A stretch of 34,998 nucleotides of DNA from Pandoraea sp. (GTDB lineage Bacteria; Pseudomonadota; Gammaproteobacteria; Burkholderiales; Burkholderiaceae), in the NCBI RefSeq assembly GCF_004297875.1, contig NZ_SCSK01000012.1:1-34998 (forward strand), in the 5' to 3' direction. Below the pieces are notes generated by a model that saw only the letters and a list, made by a program, of their open reading frames with translations, was not told where the DNA came from and did no database searches. The position numbers and the translations under genes were made by a program. Positions 8,003 through 20,988 of the stretch are shown here, in pieces; position 1 is the stretch's first letter, and every line of letters starts with the position of its first letter.

Positions 8003-9718
8003 CTAGGCGGTTTTGCTCTCGGTCAGGCCGAGTTCGTCGACCATCGATGCGCGCATGATGAATTTTTGCACTTTGCCCGTTACGGTCATGGGCATTTCGT
8101 TGACGAAGCGGATGTAGCGCGGGATCTTGTAGTGCGCGATCTGATCCTGGCAGAACGCGCGAATCTCGTCTTCGGTGGCGCTCTGGCCGGGCTTGAGCAC
8201 CACCCAGGCGCAGACTTCCTCGCCATATTTCGCATCGGGCACGCCGAACACCTGCACGGCCTGGATTTTTGGGTGACGGAACAGGAATTCCTCGATTTCG
8301 CGGGGATAGATGTTCTCGCCGCCGCGGATCAGCATGTCCTTGACCCGCCCGACGATGTTGCAGTAACCGGCCTCGTCGAGGGTGGCGAGATCGCCCGTGT
8401 GCATCCAGCCGTCGCGGATGGCCTCGCGCGTTTTCGCTTCGTCGCCCCAGTAGCCCAGCATGACCGAGTAGCCGCGCGTGCACAGTTCGCCCTTTTCGCC
8501 GACCGGGACGATCGCGCCGCTGGCGTCTACCAGCTTGACCTCGAGGTGAGGCTGCACGCGGCCGACGGTGGTGACGCGTTTTTCCAGCGGATCGTCGGTC
8601 GAACTCTGGAACGACACCGGGCTGGTTTCGGTCATGCCGTAGGCAATGGTGACTTCGCTCATGTGCATCTGCGAAATCACCCGTTTCATGGTCTCGATCG
8701 GACAGGGCGAGCCGGCCATGATGCCGGTGCGCAGCGACGAGAAATCGTATTTCGGGAAATCGGGATGATCGAGCTGCGCGATGAACATGGTCGGCACTCC
8801 ATGCAGGGCGCTGCAACGTTCCTGCGCCACGGCGCGCATGGTGGCCGCCGGATCGAATGCCTCGCCGGGAAACACCATGTTGGCGCCCGTGCTCACGCAG
8901 GCCAGCACTGCCAGCACCATGCCGAAGCAGTGATAGAGCGGCACCGGAATGCACAGGCTGTCCTGCTCGGAGAAACGCATGGCCATCGCGATGAAGCGGC
9001 CGTTGTTGACGATATTGTGGTGCGTGAGCGTAGCGCCCTTCGGGTTGCCGGTGGTGCCGCTGGTGAACTGGATGTTGACGGCTTCGTGCGCGTCGAGCGT
9101 CGCGGTGATGGCATCGAGCTCGTCGACCGCCGCGTTGGCCGTGCCCGCGACGATGTCGTCGTAGTTGAACATGCCGGGCGTGCGGGCCGCCCCCATGCGG
9201 ATCACGATACGCAAGTCGGGCAGCTTCTGCGCATGCAGTTGCCCGGCTTCGCATTGCGCGAGTTCGGGCGCAAGGGTCTGCAGCATCGCCAGGTATTGCG
9301 AAGTCTTGAACGATTCGGCGGCGATGATGGCCTTGCAGCCGACTTTGTTGAGCGCATACTCAAGCTCGGCGAGCCGATAGGCCGGGTTGATGTTGACCAG
9401 AATGATGCCCAGGCGCGCGGTGGCGAATTGCGTGACCAGCCATTCGACCCGATTGGGCGACCAGATGCCGAGGCGATCGCCCTTGCGCAGGCCGAGCCGG
9501 TGCAGGGCGAGCGCCAGGGCATCGACCGCCCGGCTGAACTCGCGCCAGTTCCAGCGGATTTGCTGTTCGCGAAACACCACCGCCGGGCGCTCGGGATAGC
9601 GTTGCACGCTGTGCGCCAATAGTTGCGGGATGGTCGCCTCCGAGAGCGGCACGGCGGTGTCGCCTTTGACGTAGGACAGGCCGTCACGCGGCGCCAAGCC
9701 GGCATTTACTTGATCCAT
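8003..9718 (-). CDS. Fatty acyl-CoA synthetase family protein (AMP-binding)
   Basis: ANL-superfamily ligase that would activate a carboxylic acid with ATP and join it to coenzyme A (EC 6.2.1.- class). In the 571 residues: P-loop-like [10 protein letters not shown] (219-228), YGMTETS (360-366), TGD (441-443), the hinge region [21 protein letters not shown], and the C-terminal catalytic lysine Lys549 in [10 protein letters not shown]. There is no signal peptide or membrane helix. The start is ATG 9718, preceded by GGAGGAG about eight bases upstream; the frame is open a further 45 codons but that part looks non-coding. The sequence resembles the medium/long-chain acyl-CoA synthetases of the FadD/ACSF2 kind, but the substrate cannot be read from it. 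A perfect LiuR-like palindrome upstream (9876-9891) hints at regulation with branched-chain amino acid or fatty acid catabolism. Confidence 0.93.
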   Translation of the reverse strand: MDQVNAGLAPRDGLSYVKGDTAVPLSEATIPQLLAHSVQRYPERPAVVFREQQIRWNWREFSRAVDALALALHRLGLRKGDRLGIWSPNRVEWLVTQFATARLGIILVNINPAYRLAELEYALNKVGCKAIIAAESFKTSQYLAMLQTLAPELAQCEAGQLHAQKLPDLRIVIRMGAARTPGMFNYDDIVAGTANAAVDELDAITATLDAHEAVNIQFTSGTTGNPKGATLTHHNIVNNGRFIAMAMRFSEQDSLCIPVPLYHCFGMVLAVLACVSTGANMVFPGEAFDPAATMRAVAQERCSALHGVPTMFIAQLDHPDFPKYDFSSLRTGIMAGSPCPIETMKRVISQMHMSEVTIAYGMTETSPVSFQSSTDDPLEKRVTTVGRVQPHLEVKLVDASGAIVPVGEKGELCTRGYSVMLGYWGDEAKTREAIRDGWMHTGDLATLDEAGYCNIVGRVKDMLIRGGENIYPREIEEFLFRHPKIQAVQVFGVPDAKYGEEVCAWVVLKPGQSATEDEIRAFCQDQIAHYKIPRYIRFVNEMPMTVTGKVQKFIMRASMVDELGLTESKTA

Positions 9719-9875
9719 ACTGCGTCTCCTCCAGTAACAGCAGGGCGCCGGCCGCCACGATGGCGCACAGGCGAATGCGATGTATTTTTTTCTGCGGCGC
9801 CCGCCTTGCCCGAATGCCGGACAGCCGGGTTCAACCATGCCTGTTTGAAGCATAGCGTGCCTGCGTTGTTTGACG

Positions 9876-9891
9876 TTTACGTTAACGTAAA
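9876..9891. promoter_or_regulatory. LiuR-like palindromic operator candidate
   Basis: TTTACGTTAACGTAAA is a perfect 16-base palindrome, about 158 bases before the acyl-CoA synthetase start and in the gap behind the large secreted-protein gene. From memory, MerR-family LiuR regulators of proteobacteria bind palindromes of the TTTACGT...ACGTAAA type before isovalerate and acyl-CoA catabolism genes. The match to that consensus is recalled, not computed. Confidence 0.5.
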
Positions 9892-9984
9892 AATAGCTTG
9901 ACGAGGATCAGGGAAGGTCCGGATTTTCGATCCCGCTTTTGCCAGGGGCGGCACCGGAAGGCGCCGCCCGCGGATCGGGCCCAC

Positions 9985-12888
9985 TCAGCGCTCGAGACGC
10001 ACCTTGAAGCCAACCGTGCCCCGCTCGCCGGGCGGCAGGCTCCCCGAGAAAGTCCACCGTATCTGCGCGCCGCCGACCATGTCGTTGTCCTCGTCGGGCG
10101 CCTCCACCCGGCACGCCAGCGCCGCGGGTATCTGCTTGCACTGCGCGCTTTGCGGCACCAGCGTGGTGTGGGCCGGCACGAGCTCCCGAATCGTCAACTC
10201 GTGCAGCGGCTGATCCGAGCGATTCATGAATTCGATCGTGTACGCAAGCGTCCCGCCCGGCCTGGCATTGTCTTTGTCGACATGCGTCTTCAACCGCAAC
10301 GGGCCGCCGTCGGGTGTCTTGTCGGGTATCACGCGCAATGTGTGACGCGCCTCGGCCGTGCCGGCAACATTGCCCGCCGCCGCCTCGACGCGACTGTCGA
10401 TGCGGCTGTCGACCGCCTCCGGCGCGACCTGCAGCGGGATTTTGATGATGGCCCGGCGTCCCGCCTTGAGCATCGCCCCAGGGGCCAGCAACGCACTATG
10501 CTGCGGCGACCCGTCCCAGGTAGCCTCAAGCCCCTGCTGCAGATCGCTTTGCGTATCGAAGTACGGGGTGCCGTGCTGCTTCAGCCCGGCCGGCAGGCGG
10601 TATCGCAATTGCACGTCGCTGAGCGCCTTGGCCGCGTTGAGCACCACGCGGTACAACACCGCCTCGCCGGGCTGCCTGTCGTCCTTGGCAAACGGCGCAA
10701 AGGTGACCGTCATCGCATCCTGAACCGGGATGCGGGCGATCAGCAACGGCGGCGCGGCCAGGTCCTGCTGGCTGACGAAATTGGCCCGCCCGGCCGCCTT
10801 GACCTGGATTGCGCCCTGCGCACCGGCCTTGACCCGCACGGGGATGTCGATCACCGCGTGTTTGCCGGCCAGCATGCCCGGCGCGTCCTCCCCGCTGACC
10901 AGCAAACGCGTGGTCGCCCCGAACGCCGCTCCCGCGCCGGTCCAGCCTTTGTTGAGCCGCGTGGTGTCGATCGGCTGCGCGCCGTCGCCCTGCTCGCTCA
11001 GCGCGGCCCGATAGCGCAGCGTACCCGCCTGGCCTTGCAGTTGCGGTGCGCCGGCCAGACTCAGCGACAGGTCGATCTGCTCGGCGGCAGACGCGGCCGC
11101 CAGTTTCAGACGATAAGTGATTTGGTCGCCAACCGTGACATTCGCTCCGCCCATCAACGGCTTGCCGTGTTGATCGAATACCGTCAGCGTGCTGTCACGG
11201 AACACGCCTGCGGGACTCGACGGACGCATGACGACGGATTTTGCCTCGGACGGCTCCGACCAGAGGCCCTCGTTCTTGCGCACGCGCAGACGGATGTCGT
11301 AATGCCCACTCGACCACGCGGCCGATTCGGCGATCGCGATTGTATGGTCCTGGGTTCGTGTGTTTTGCAGCGCAACCGCTTGGCCGTCCGTCCAGTCACC
11401 GCCCTCACGGCGCCATTGCGGCTGCACGACGTCGACGCCGGGCGGTGGCCTGAGCGTGACGCTGACTTTGCGTCCCGGCGCCGAGCCGGCGGGCGGCTTG
11501 CTCCACTCTGGCGGCAACGGCTTTACTTGAAAGCTGCGAATCTCCGAATCCGGTGACCAGTTTGCGCTACCCCGCCTGACCCAGAATATGACCATGTACT
11601 GCGATCGGTCGGTTGGCAGCCAATCCGCAGTATCGGGGAGAACCACGCTGCGGTCGCTGTCAAGCTTGAGGTCTCCGCTGACGTGCCAAAGACCCTTTTC
11701 GCCGCGTCGCCAATAGGCCTGCAGGTGCGTTGCCTCCTCGCCCTTGTCCACGGCGAGCCTGAATGGCTGGCCTTGCAGCCTGATGCCGGGATTGTCGTCA
11801 GCCCAGCGCGCGCTGGGGGTGACGTCGATGTGCTGCCGGTTGAGAAGAATGAGGTCCGTGCTGCCCCGGCTGGCGGTGATTCTTATGTCGTGCCAACGGG
11901 CCCTCAATGCCTTCTCGGACAGGCACGAAAATTTACCATCGCTGACCGCACAGGTACCGAGGTCGATCGCCTCCGGCCAGACCGTTTCCATTTTTATTTG
12001 TTTCACACCTCCGTCAACCCAGCCATTTACCCGCAGCCGCTTGTCTTCGAGGCGCAGCGCCGTGACACCCCCAGCGAGGACGTCGACAGTTTTACTGCCG
12101 ACATAGGTTTCAAACTTGCCCTCGTAGTAGACGTAAAACTCCAACGTCTGGCGTCCGGCGGGCAAGTTGTAGAGGGAAAACCACCCCAACCCCTGACCGG
12201 CCAGAATGTAGGGGCCGACCCCATCTTTCTTGTACCAGGCCTTGACGGTGCCGGTCGCGCCGTTACCCCGCCACGCGCCGGTGATGTCGACGCGCCCCTG
12301 GACGTGTTTGTGCGGTGTGGCGGTAGACACGCCACCGGAGAGCGGACGGATCTTGAAGTATCGTGAACTCACGCCTGGCTCGGTGTTGCGCCACGGATAA
12401 ATTTCCGTTACCGCCTCATACGTCTGGCCGGGGACCAAATTCAAGGACAGCTCGCCCGCATAGAGTGGTTTCGCCGTATCGATCACCTCGTAGCCCCGTT
12501 TTGGCACCCGACCGTCGGGATAGTCGCGCCGATCGCAACTGCCGTTGATGTCGCTGAATCCGTAGGACGCCCCATCGCCGGGCGCGATCACGGAGAAATA
12601 GCAGGATTCGAAGCCCCACGAGTTATGGCGCCAGGTCATGGCCACGTGGATCAGGTCGCCGATGTTGAACTGGGCGGGATTCGCCGCCGTGGAGTGCGCC
12701 AGATCGCCGATTTGCTCGACTTTCACGGCCGACGCCGACGGCGACCCCATGGCCAGCCCGACGGCGAGCAAAGCGCCTGGTATCAGGCTCCGGATTGAAT
12801 GGCTCCGGACCGCGTCAACGCACCACTGGGCGCAATATTTCAGCAGGCGTGACCGCCTCTCGAGCAAAGACATCATCCTGTCGACCAT
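9985..12888 (-). CDS. Large secreted protein with tandem beta-sandwich (FN3/DUF11-like) modules
   Basis: A 967-residue protein that I do not recognise as a named family. It has a positively charged N-terminus, a hydrophobic stretch (about 35-48) and a likely signal-peptidase site after ASA (52-54), so it is probably exported. The N-terminal part (55-360) is Trp/Tyr-rich. Residues about 365-457 and 468-557 are two tandem modules about 98 residues apart with shared features: a YWRR/QWRR start, a VRR/VRK strand, WS-x2-SE, and a V-K/R-P end. Three DUF11-like segments follow (about 564-715, 722-853, 862-967); the last reads PGGTLAYTIEFMNRSDQPL. It has no transmembrane anchor, sortase motif or autotransporter barrel. 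The start is uncertain: ATG 12888 has no clear ribosome-binding site, and ATG 12876 or 12873 is possible. It stands alone between the acyl-CoA synthetase and the atp operon. A surface or adhesive role would be inference only. Confidence 0.85.
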   Translation of the reverse strand: MVDRMMSLLERRSRLLKYCAQWCVDAVRSHSIRSLIPGALLAVGLAMGSPSASAVKVEQIGDLAHSTAANPAQFNIGDLIHVAMTWRHNSWGFESCYFSVIAPGDGASYGFSDINGSCDRRDYPDGRVPKRGYEVIDTAKPLYAGELSLNLVPGQTYEAVTEIYPWRNTEPGVSSRYFKIRPLSGGVSTATPHKHVQGRVDITGAWRGNGATGTVKAWYKKDGVGPYILAGQGLGWFSLYNLPAGRQTLEFYVYYEGKFETYVGSKTVDVLAGGVTALRLEDKRLRVNGWVDGGVKQIKMETVWPEAIDLGTCAVSDGKFSCLSEKALRARWHDIRITASRGSTDLILLNRQHIDVTPSARWADDNPGIRLQGQPFRLAVDKGEEATHLQAYWRRGEKGLWHVSGDLKLDSDRSVVLPDTADWLPTDRSQYMVIFWVRRGSANWSPDSEIRSFQVKPLPPEWSKPPAGSAPGRKVSVTLRPPPGVDVVQPQWRREGGDWTDGQAVALQNTRTQDHTIAIAESAAWSSGHYDIRLRVRKNEGLWSEPSEAKSVVMRPSSPAGVFRDSTLTVFDQHGKPLMGGANVTVGDQITYRLKLAAASAAEQIDLSLSLAGAPQLQGQAGTLRYRAALSEQGDGAQPIDTTRLNKGWTGAGAAFGATTRLLVSGEDAPGMLAGKHAVIDIPVRVKAGAQGAIQVKAAGRANFVSQQDLAAPPLLIARIPVQDAMTVTFAPFAKDDRQPGEAVLYRVVLNAAKALSDVQLRYRLPAGLKQHGTPYFDTQSDLQQGLEATWDGSPQHSALLAPGAMLKAGRRAIIKIPLQVAPEAVDSRIDSRVEAAAGNVAGTAEARHTLRVIPDKTPDGGPLRLKTHVDKDNARPGGTLAYTIEFMNRSDQPLHELTIRELVPAHTTLVPQSAQCKQIPAALACRVEAPDEDNDMVGGAQIRWTFSGSLPPGERGTVGFKVRLER

Positions 12889-13228
12889 CTTCGTTAAGCG
12901 TGAACTTTTCCAGGAGACGCCGTGCGCGCCTCTTGGGGGGGTTTAGCTTGCGGAAGATAGCAACGATTACATATCGCTGACTTTAGGACGATTCCATTTA
13001 TCCAACGCGATTAAACGGCAATTTCCTAATGCGTAGTCCTATGCATGGGTGCCAAGCAACATTGACATATCGGAGTGCATCGATCCGTTTGTCTTTGGAT
13101 TGCTTGAGTTGCGACGCGAGGGGAATTCACGTGCATCAGAGTTTTCCGATGTCTCGAATTGTCAATATGGTGTTCCCGACAGTTCACGCACGAGCGTGGC
13201 CTGATCGATACCATCACGCCAACCAGAA
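12889..13228. other. AT-richer non-coding region between the atp operon and the secreted-protein gene
   Basis: The full gap to atpC is about 405 bases and ends with the atpC terminator at 13229-13260. The stretch 12945-13200 is visibly lower in GC than its neighbours and holds no convincing gene. It must contain the promoter of the secreted-protein gene, but I could not settle on a -35/-10 pair. A run of seven G (12935-12941, C on the coding strand) lies about 47 bases before ATG 12888. Confidence 0.6.
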
Positions 13229-13260
13229 AGACAAAAGGCGGCCGAAGCCGCCTTTTGTCT
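13229..13260 (-). terminator. Rho-independent terminator of the atp operon
   Basis: A perfect 14-base stem, AGACAAAAGGCGGC paired with GCCGCCTTTTGTCT, closes a 4-base loop. On the minus strand the loop reads TTCG, an especially stable UUCG tetraloop, and the 3' arm ends in CCTTTTGTCT. It lies 34 bases after the atpC stop. The symmetric A/T arms could also stop rightward transcription. Confidence 0.93.
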
Positions 13261-13293
13261 TTGCTGACGCGCGTCTGCGCGATGCTCGTCGCG

Positions 13294-13713
13294 TCAGGCT
13301 TTTTTCTTGCGGAACCGCTGAATCGTCGCGAGTTGCGCAACCGCCTCGGCCAGCTCCGCCTGGGCTTTCGCGTACTCGATGTTCGAGCCCTTGTTGGAAA
13401 GCGCTTCTTCGGCGCGACGCTTGGCTTCGGCCGCCTTCGCCTCGTCCAGGTCGTTGCCGCGCATCGCCGTATCGGCCAGCACCGTCACGCTGTCGGGTTG
13501 GACTTCGAGAATGCCGCCGGCGACGAAGACGAATTCTTCCTCGCCCGAGGCAGTCTCGATACGCACCGCGCCCGGCTTGATTCGTGTGATCAGCGGCGTG
13601 TGCCCGGGCAGAATGCCCAGTTCACCGGCCTCGCCCGGCAGCGCGACGAAACGGGCCTCTCCGGAGAAGAGCTCGTCTTCCGCACTGACGACGTCTATAT
13701 GAATGGTTGCCAT
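13294..13713 (-). CDS. atpC: ATP synthase F1 subunit epsilon
   Basis: Central-stalk subunit that couples rotation to catalysis and inhibits ATP hydrolysis. The N-terminal beta-sandwich is clear ([39 protein letters not shown] is the family pattern, residues 3-42), followed by a two-helix C-terminal domain rich in Ala/Glu/Arg. Length is 139 residues, equal to E. coli. The start is ATG 13713 with GGGAG upstream. It is the last gene of the operon, 106 bases after atpD and before a strong terminator. Confidence 0.98.
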   Translation of the reverse strand: MATIHIDVVSAEDELFSGEARFVALPGEAGELGILPGHTPLITRIKPGAVRIETASGEEEFVFVAGGILEVQPDSVTVLADTAMRGNDLDEAKAAEAKRRAEEALSNKGSNIEYAKAQAELAEAVAQLATIQRFRKKKA

Positions 13714-13819
13714 GATTGCTCCCGTTGAGTTTGGTGCAGGCGGCGCCGGCGGGTTTTGTTCATCCGCTGGCGCCTTCGTGAGTCACCTGTCCGCTTTGCT
13801 TTGCCGGACACTCAATCGA

Positions 13820-16149
<2,330 letters not shown>

Positions 16150-16239
16150 TGCTTACTCCTTATATGAAGAGCGGCCGTCGATGCTGCCGATGCGCCGCTC
16201 TCCCGCTGGTCCGTTGAATATGAATCGTCTTCAACCGAA

Positions 16240-17781
<1,542 letters not shown>

Positions 17782-17824
17782 ATGTGCTCCTGATATTCAA
17801 TTCTTGCCGTCTTGGCGTAGCTCG

Positions 17825-18358
17825 CTACACCGTCAGCGCCGTTTGCATATTCGCCAGGCGGGCACGGACCGAAGCGTCCAGCACTTCGTCGCCCACCACC
17901 ACTCGTACACCGCCCAGCAGCGACGGGTCGACCGTCACGCTGGCATGCAGCTTGCGGCCGAACTTGTGCTCGAGCGCCGCCACCAGCTCCCGGAGCTGCG
18001 CATCGTCCAGCGCAAACGCGCTGGTGATGAGCGCATCGGCGGAACCGGCGCTGGCGTTCTTGAGCTCCTCGAACTGTTGCGCCACTTCCGGCATCACCGA
18101 CAGACGGTCATTTTCGACCATGGCGACGATGAAGTTGCGCAGCATGTCGTTGCCCGGCGATTTCAGCGCGGCAAGGATCACCTCGACCACCTGCTCATGC
18201 GTCACGTTCGGGTTGTCTGCCAGGGCCTGCATGTCGGGATGCTGGGCAACCGCGGCCAACTCGCGGACCAGTTCCGACCAGGCATTCACGTCACCGGACT
18301 GCGCCACTCGGAACAGGGCTTCGGCATACGGGCGGGCAATGGTTGCAAGTTCAGCCAT
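17825..18358 (-). CDS. atpH: ATP synthase F1 subunit delta
   Basis: Peripheral-stalk protein that ties the b dimer to the top of F1. The N-terminal pattern [14 protein letters not shown] (6-19) and the C-terminal [29 protein letters not shown] are family hallmarks. Length is 177 residues, as in E. coli. The start is ATG 18358, two bases after the atpF stop, which implies coupled translation in the operon. Confidence 0.98.
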   Translation of the reverse strand: MAELATIARPYAEALFRVAQSGDVNAWSELVRELAAVAQHPDMQALADNPNVTHEQVVEVILAALKSPGNDMLRNFIVAMVENDRLSVMPEVAQQFEELKNASAGSADALITSAFALDDAQLRELVAALEHKFGRKLHASVTVDPSLLGGVRVVVGDEVLDASVRARLANMQTALTV

Positions 18359-18360
18359 GA

Positions 18361-18831
18361 TCAGAGCTCTGCCTTGAGTTGGTCCAACAGCTCGGCGTGT
18401 GCCTTGGCATCGATTTCGCGACGCAGGATCTGCTCGGCTCCCTTGACCGCCAACGCGGCGACTTCACCCCGCAGCGACTCGCGAACCTTGATCGCCTGCT
18501 GCTCGGCTTCTGCCTTCGCGGCGGCAATGATCCGGGCAGCCTCGGCCTGGGCGTTCTGCTTGATTTCCTCACCGACGGCCTGGGCACGCTTTTCCGCCTC
18601 GGAAATGCGCTTGGCGCCTTCCTCGCGAGCTTCCGCGAGTGCCTTGTCGACCCGTTTGCTGGCGAGCTCGAGGTCGGCCTGGCCTTTCTCGGCGGCCGCA
18701 AGCCCGTCAGCGATTTTCTTCGCGCGTTCGTCGATAGCCTTGATCAGCGGCGGCCAGATGAATTTCATCGTGAACCAGGCCAGGATCAGAAACACGACGG
18801 TTTGCGCAAGCAATGTTGCGTTAATGTTCAC
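18361..18831 (-). CDS. atpF: ATP synthase Fo subunit b
   Basis: Peripheral-stalk membrane subunit. One N-terminal membrane helix (about residues 5-26: [21 protein letters not shown]) is followed by a long charged coiled coil (30-156). I choose GTG 18831 (MNINATLL): it has AAAGGA at good distance and gives 156 residues, exactly the E. coli length. The longer open frame starting at 18876 adds an unconvincing N-terminus. A 124-base gap containing a hairpin separates it from atpE. Confidence 0.97.
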   Translation of the reverse strand: MNINATLLAQTVVFLILAWFTMKFIWPPLIKAIDERAKKIADGLAAAEKGQADLELASKRVDKALAEAREEGAKRISEAEKRAQAVGEEIKQNAQAEAARIIAAAKAEAEQQAIKVRESLRGEVAALAVKGAEQILRREIDAKAHAELLDQLKAEL

Positions 18832-18922
18832 GGTGTTTCCTTTCGGTGTTGCTTGTCGATTGGCGAAACAGCGCACCCGGCATTAGTCTGATCTAATTTT
18901 GGGCGCGCCGTCATGTCCAGTG

Positions 18923-18942
18923 GCCGCGCATTTTTGCGCGGC
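18923..18942. other. Intercistronic hairpin between atpE and atpF
   Basis: GCCGCGCA and TGCGCGGC form a perfect 8-base GC-rich stem with a 4-base loop, 13 bases after the atpE stop. There is no T-run behind it on the minus strand, so it is not a classic terminator. It could protect the 3' end of the atpE message or slow read-through, which would suit the need for about ten c subunits per two b subunits. That role is inference. Confidence 0.6.
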
Positions 18943-18955
18943 AGCCGAAAGAAAT

Positions 18956-19240
<285 letters not shown>

Positions 19241-19313
19241 TTAGAGACTTGAAACTTGAAAAAACCTGGATTCGAAAAACTCAAACGATTTATCGTCGGC
19301 AGCCGCCCTGCCA

Positions 19314-20165
19314 TCAATGATGGTCGTGCGCCTGGCCGATATATACGAGCGTCAGCATCATCATGATGAACGCTTGCAAAAACACGATCAGGATGTGGAA
19401 GATCGACCACGCCAGACCCGCGATCACATTGCCCACGAAACCCAGGAACGTCAGGTTCGCCCCGAAGGTCCAGAGGCCGCCGAGCAGCGCAATCAACAGG
19501 AACAGCAGTTCGCCGGCGTACATGTTGCCGAACAGCCGCATGCCGAGCGAAATGGTCTTGGCCAGGAACTCGATGACGTTGAGCAGCAGGTTCGGCAGCC
19601 ACAGCGCGAAGTGATTGCCGAACGGCGCCGTGAAGAGTTCTTTCATGAACCCGCCGGGACCTTTGATCTTGAAGCTGTAATAGAGCATCAGGATCAGCAC
19701 GCCGAACGAAATGCCGAGCGTACCGTTCAGATCGGCCGTCGGCACGATCCGGTGATGCGTGATGATATTGCCCAGCCCGACCCACTGGATGATGCGGCCT
19801 GGCAGATCAACCGGCAGCAGGTCGAGCGCGTTCATCAGCGAGACCCAAACGAATACCAACAGGGCCAGCGGCGCGATGAAGGTGCGGTTGCCATGCACGA
19901 TGCTCTTCGACTGGTCTTCGACCATCTCGACGAGCATCTCGACCGCTCCCTGGAATCGGCTCGGCACGCCGGAGGTAGCCTTGCGGGCCGCCAGCAGCAG
20001 GAACAGGCATGCGATGACACCGGTCGTCACCGACCAGAACAGCGTGTCCCAATTGATGATGTGAAAATCGATGATGCTCGTCTGCGTCGCATTCGCAAAA
20101 TGTTGCAAATGGTGCGCGATATATTCCGACGGATTCGGCCCTTCCACTCCGGCTTCTACTGACAT
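19314..20165 (-). CDS. atpB: ATP synthase Fo subunit a
   Basis: Membrane subunit with the proton half-channels. The essential Arg210 ([14 protein letters not shown]) falls at the E. coli residue number when translation starts at ATG 20165 ([16 protein letters not shown]), which supports that start over the longer open frame. At least five hydrophobic segments are visible. The C-terminus is AHDHH. Length is 283 residues. It follows atpI after 62 bases and has only a weak ribosome-binding site (GAG five bases upstream). Confidence 0.97.
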   Translation of the reverse strand: MSVEAGVEGPNPSEYIAHHLQHFANATQTSIIDFHIINWDTLFWSVTTGVIACLFLLLAARKATSGVPSRFQGAVEMLVEMVEDQSKSIVHGNRTFIAPLALLVFVWVSLMNALDLLPVDLPGRIIQWVGLGNIITHHRIVPTADLNGTLGISFGVLILMLYYSFKIKGPGGFMKELFTAPFGNHFALWLPNLLLNVIEFLAKTISLGMRLFGNMYAGELLFLLIALLGGLWTFGANLTFLGFVGNVIAGLAWSIFHILIVFLQAFIMMMLTLVYIGQAHDHH

Positions 20166-20227
20166 AGCGCTCAAACACCCAATTATGAAAATCCGACCCC
20201 GCGACGAACTGCACGAGCGGTATGCCG

Positions 20228-20728
20228 CTACTTGATGGCCAGTGCCAGCCAATGGGCCTTGAGCACCAGCACGAATGTGGTCAGCAACGCTACCCAATGA
20301 ACCGCTGGGTACAGCGTCGCGATCGCCACAAACAGCGCAATCGTCGTCATTACTTTGATCGCCTCGCCGACCACCAGCGAGGATACGGTAAGGCGATCAC
20401 GCGATACCTTCAACCGCAGGGCGAAAAACACCCCCGGCACCCAGCCAACCATTCCGCCCAGCCAAGCAGAGACCGCCGCATTTCGCGGCGATGCCGACAG
20501 CGCCCACCATACCAATGTCACCAGCAGCGACACAATTACCTGGGCGGTAATCACCCTGAATGGAGTAACGCGAGACGGGCGGCTCACATTGGGGCCGAAG
20601 AGGCGCTCGGCCTCTGCTCGCGTAAGCGGAACGATCTTTTGCTCCTGCTCGTCGTCTCGCATATCCGTACTTACCGGGTCATGTTGGCGCGGTGTCGGCT
20701 GCGCACCAGACCGCTGACGATCGGCCAT
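20228..20728 (-). CDS. atpI: ATP synthase subunit I (AtpI)
   Basis: Small membrane protein that opens most bacterial atp operons and is thought to aid c-ring assembly or Mg handling. The 166 residues have a charged N-terminal tail (1-55) and four hydrophobic segments (about 58-78, 85-103, 116-138, 143-163). The sequence is weakly conserved in general, so the call rests on the size, the hydrophobic pattern and the position before atpB. The start is ATG 20728 with GGGAG upstream. Confidence 0.87.
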   Translation of the reverse strand: MADRQRSGAQPTPRQHDPVSTDMRDDEQEQKIVPLTRAEAERLFGPNVSRPSRVTPFRVITAQVIVSLLVTLVWWALSASPRNAAVSAWLGGMVGWVPGVFFALRLKVSRDRLTVSSLVVGEAIKVMTTIALFVAIATLYPAVHWVALLTTFVLVLKAHWLALAIK

Positions 20729-20795
20729 GGTTAAGCTCCCTCCCCCGCCCGGCTTTCACAAAACATCGGGCTCAACAAGCAGATAAATCCGCGAG

Positions 20796-20825
20796 ATTTT
20801 ACGGGATGTTACTAGTTGCAGTCAA
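20796..20825 (-). promoter_or_regulatory. Sigma-70-type promoter of the atp operon
   Basis: Minus strand TTGACT (20825-20820) and TAAAAT (20801-20796) are spaced by 18 bases. Each matches the sigma-70 consensus in five of six positions. It lies about 68 bases before the atpI start in the only sizeable gap in front of the operon. Confidence 0.6.
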
Positions 20826-20871
20826 TCAAACGATTGGACATTTTCGCCGAACTTGTGCAATGCGCGCACCG

Positions 20872-20885
20872 ATTTGGCACCAAAT
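20872..20885. promoter_or_regulatory. Palindrome upstream of the atp promoter
   Basis: ATTTGG and CCAAAT form a perfect inverted repeat around CA. It sits about 47 bases upstream of the proposed -35 of the atp operon and downstream of the permease gene end. It could be an activator or repressor site; the partner is unknown. Confidence 0.35.
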
Positions 20886-20988
20886 GCCGGGCAACGCCCA
20901 AAACCCTGTTGCGGCGCGCCATTGCGCGAGGCGAGCCGCGAGAGCCCGCCTCGGCCGCGGCGCGCGGCGAAGCACAAAAGCGGTCATT

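Noticed and set aside
8066..9622. Long plus-strand open frame opposite the acyl-CoA synthetase (518 codons)
   Set aside because: Antisense shadow. The minus strand carries all catalytic motifs of the ligase.
9719..9853. 45-residue N-terminal extension of the acyl-CoA synthetase
   Set aside because: A GGAGGAG ribosome-binding site sits before ATG 9718, and the upstream residues look like translated leader.
9898..11556. Plus-strand open frame of 552 codons beginning just after the LiuR-like palindrome
   Set aside because: Tempting because TTGACG-N18-TAGCTT precedes it on the plus strand, but the product is Arg-rich with no fold-like pattern and lies opposite the secreted protein, whose repeats are coherent.
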